Below, one piece after another: positions 14,623 to 15,026 of a stretch of 15,026 nt of DNA (the first letter of the stretch is position 1; each line of letters opens with the position of its first letter). The notes beneath the pieces were generated by a model. It worked only from the letters and a program-made list of their open reading frames with translations, had not been told where the DNA came from and did not search any database. The position numbers and the translations under genes are program-made. Source of the stretch: Oscillospiraceae bacterium (GTDB lineage: Bacteria > Bacillota > Clostridia > Oscillospirales > Oscillospiraceae); NCBI GenBank assembly GCA_009785655.1, contig WQVW01000011.1:1-15026 (forward strand). The letters are read 5' to 3'.

Positions 14623-15026
14623 TTGGAGGATTATACCAAGTTCCGATTAAAAAGCAGAGATGAGATAGTGCCGCTTCTCGCGGGTAAGGACAATCTGTTT
14701 GTCGTTGCCTGCAACAAATGCTTTAAGGAATTTGAAAACGTGGAAGAGCCGGAGCGTAGTGAATTGGAAAAAATCGCTGCGGAACAAGGCAAAAAAGTCA
14801 CAGGCTGCATGAATGTGGATTTCCTGTGCAACAAGACAACGACTCAGAAAAAGCTGGAGCTGCCGGCGGGTACGGAAAACGTGGCCGTCATCTCCTGCGG
14901 ATTGGGGATTCAGACCATTGCGGACTTGTCCGACCTGCCCGTTTACGCAGCGGCTGATTCAGTGAAATCTTACGATGGCCATCACGGCATGGCGTTGACG
15001 AATGTTCATTGTGACGGCTGTGGGCA
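14623..15026 (+). CDS. Methylenetetrahydrofolate reductase C-terminal domain protein (MetV-like), 3' end beyond the window
   Basis: The 134 residues seen match the cysteine-rich domain found at the C-terminus of some methylenetetrahydrofolate reductases and as a separate protein (MetV) beside MetF in acetogens. Features are VVACNKC (C30, C33), GC (C62), LC (C69), ISCGLGIQTIAD (C92), VYAAADSV (107-114), GHHG and VHCDGCG (C130, C133). The cysteines suggest a metal or Fe-S site. In acetogens MetV forms a complex with MetF in the Wood-Ljungdahl methyl branch. A metF or corrinoid methyltransferase gene would be expected to the right of the window. The start is TTG at 14623, nine bases after GGGGG; an in-frame TAA at 14614 rules out any earlier start and no ATG is near. 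It is the only plus-strand gene. Confidence 0.8.
   Translation, partial: MEDYTKFRLKSRDEIVPLLAGKDNLFVVACNKCFKEFENVEEPERSELEKIAAEQGKKVTGCMNVDFLCNKTTTQKKLELPAGTENVAVISCGLGIQTIADLSDLPVYAAADSVKSYDGHHGMALTNVHCDGCG

Noticed and set aside
14631..14834. Minus-strand frame of 67 codons
   Set aside because: It lies antisense inside the cysteine-rich MetV-like gene and has no ribosome site or family match.

Overview
The window looks like a chromosomal segment from an endospore-forming member of the Bacillota, most likely class Clostridia. Three things point there: a Gram-positive type PolC with an inserted proofreading domain, the gene order pyrH-frr-uppS-cdsA-dxr-rseP-ispG-polC (Bacillus subtilis has proS where ispG sits here), and an M23 peptidase of SpoIIQ type behind a sequence resembling a sigma-F promoter. 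Almost everything lies on the minus strand. Only the last gene, cut by the right edge, is on the plus strand.

Layout from left to right in window coordinates. Positions 1-1014 hold a MerR-family regulator that carries two membrane helices and a zinc ribbon, overlapping by 8 bases a small membrane protein that runs off the left edge. Positions 1015-1152 are a short intergenic region with an imperfect tandem repeat and a likely merR promoter. Positions 1153-11459 are one long, tightly packed operon transcribed right to left: pyrH, frr, uppS, cdsA, dxr, rseP, ispG, polC. Four of its junctions overlap or are separated by one base. A promoter with a good -10 lies in front of pyrH. Positions 11607-12524 hold the M23 peptidase with its own terminator-like hairpin and the candidate sigma-F promoter. 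Positions 12550-14367 hold two related XRE-type regulators with TPR-like C-terminal parts, arranged in tandem. Positions 14368-14622 are a divergent promoter region, followed by a partial gene for a protein like the C-terminal domain of methylenetetrahydrofolate reductase.

How the genes fit together: Dxr and IspG are the second and sixth enzymes of the MEP pathway to isoprenoid precursors, and UppS polymerises that precursor into the undecaprenyl lipid carrier for the cell wall. CdsA makes CDP-diacylglycerol for phospholipids. RseP cleaves membrane proteins within the bilayer. PyrH supplies UDP for nucleotides and wall precursors, Frr recycles ribosomes, and PolC replicates the chromosome. 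The operon therefore couples envelope growth to translation and replication.

The most interesting parts are the accessory ones: the membrane-anchored MerR regulator with its overlapping partner, the candidate sigma-F promoter with an apparently intact M23 active site, and the paired XRE-TPR regulators, each with a palindrome over its own -10 and with a possible 42-residue ORF bridging them. I did not find evidence for a wholly new system. There are no tRNA or rRNA genes, insertion sequences or CRISPR arrays that I could recognise.
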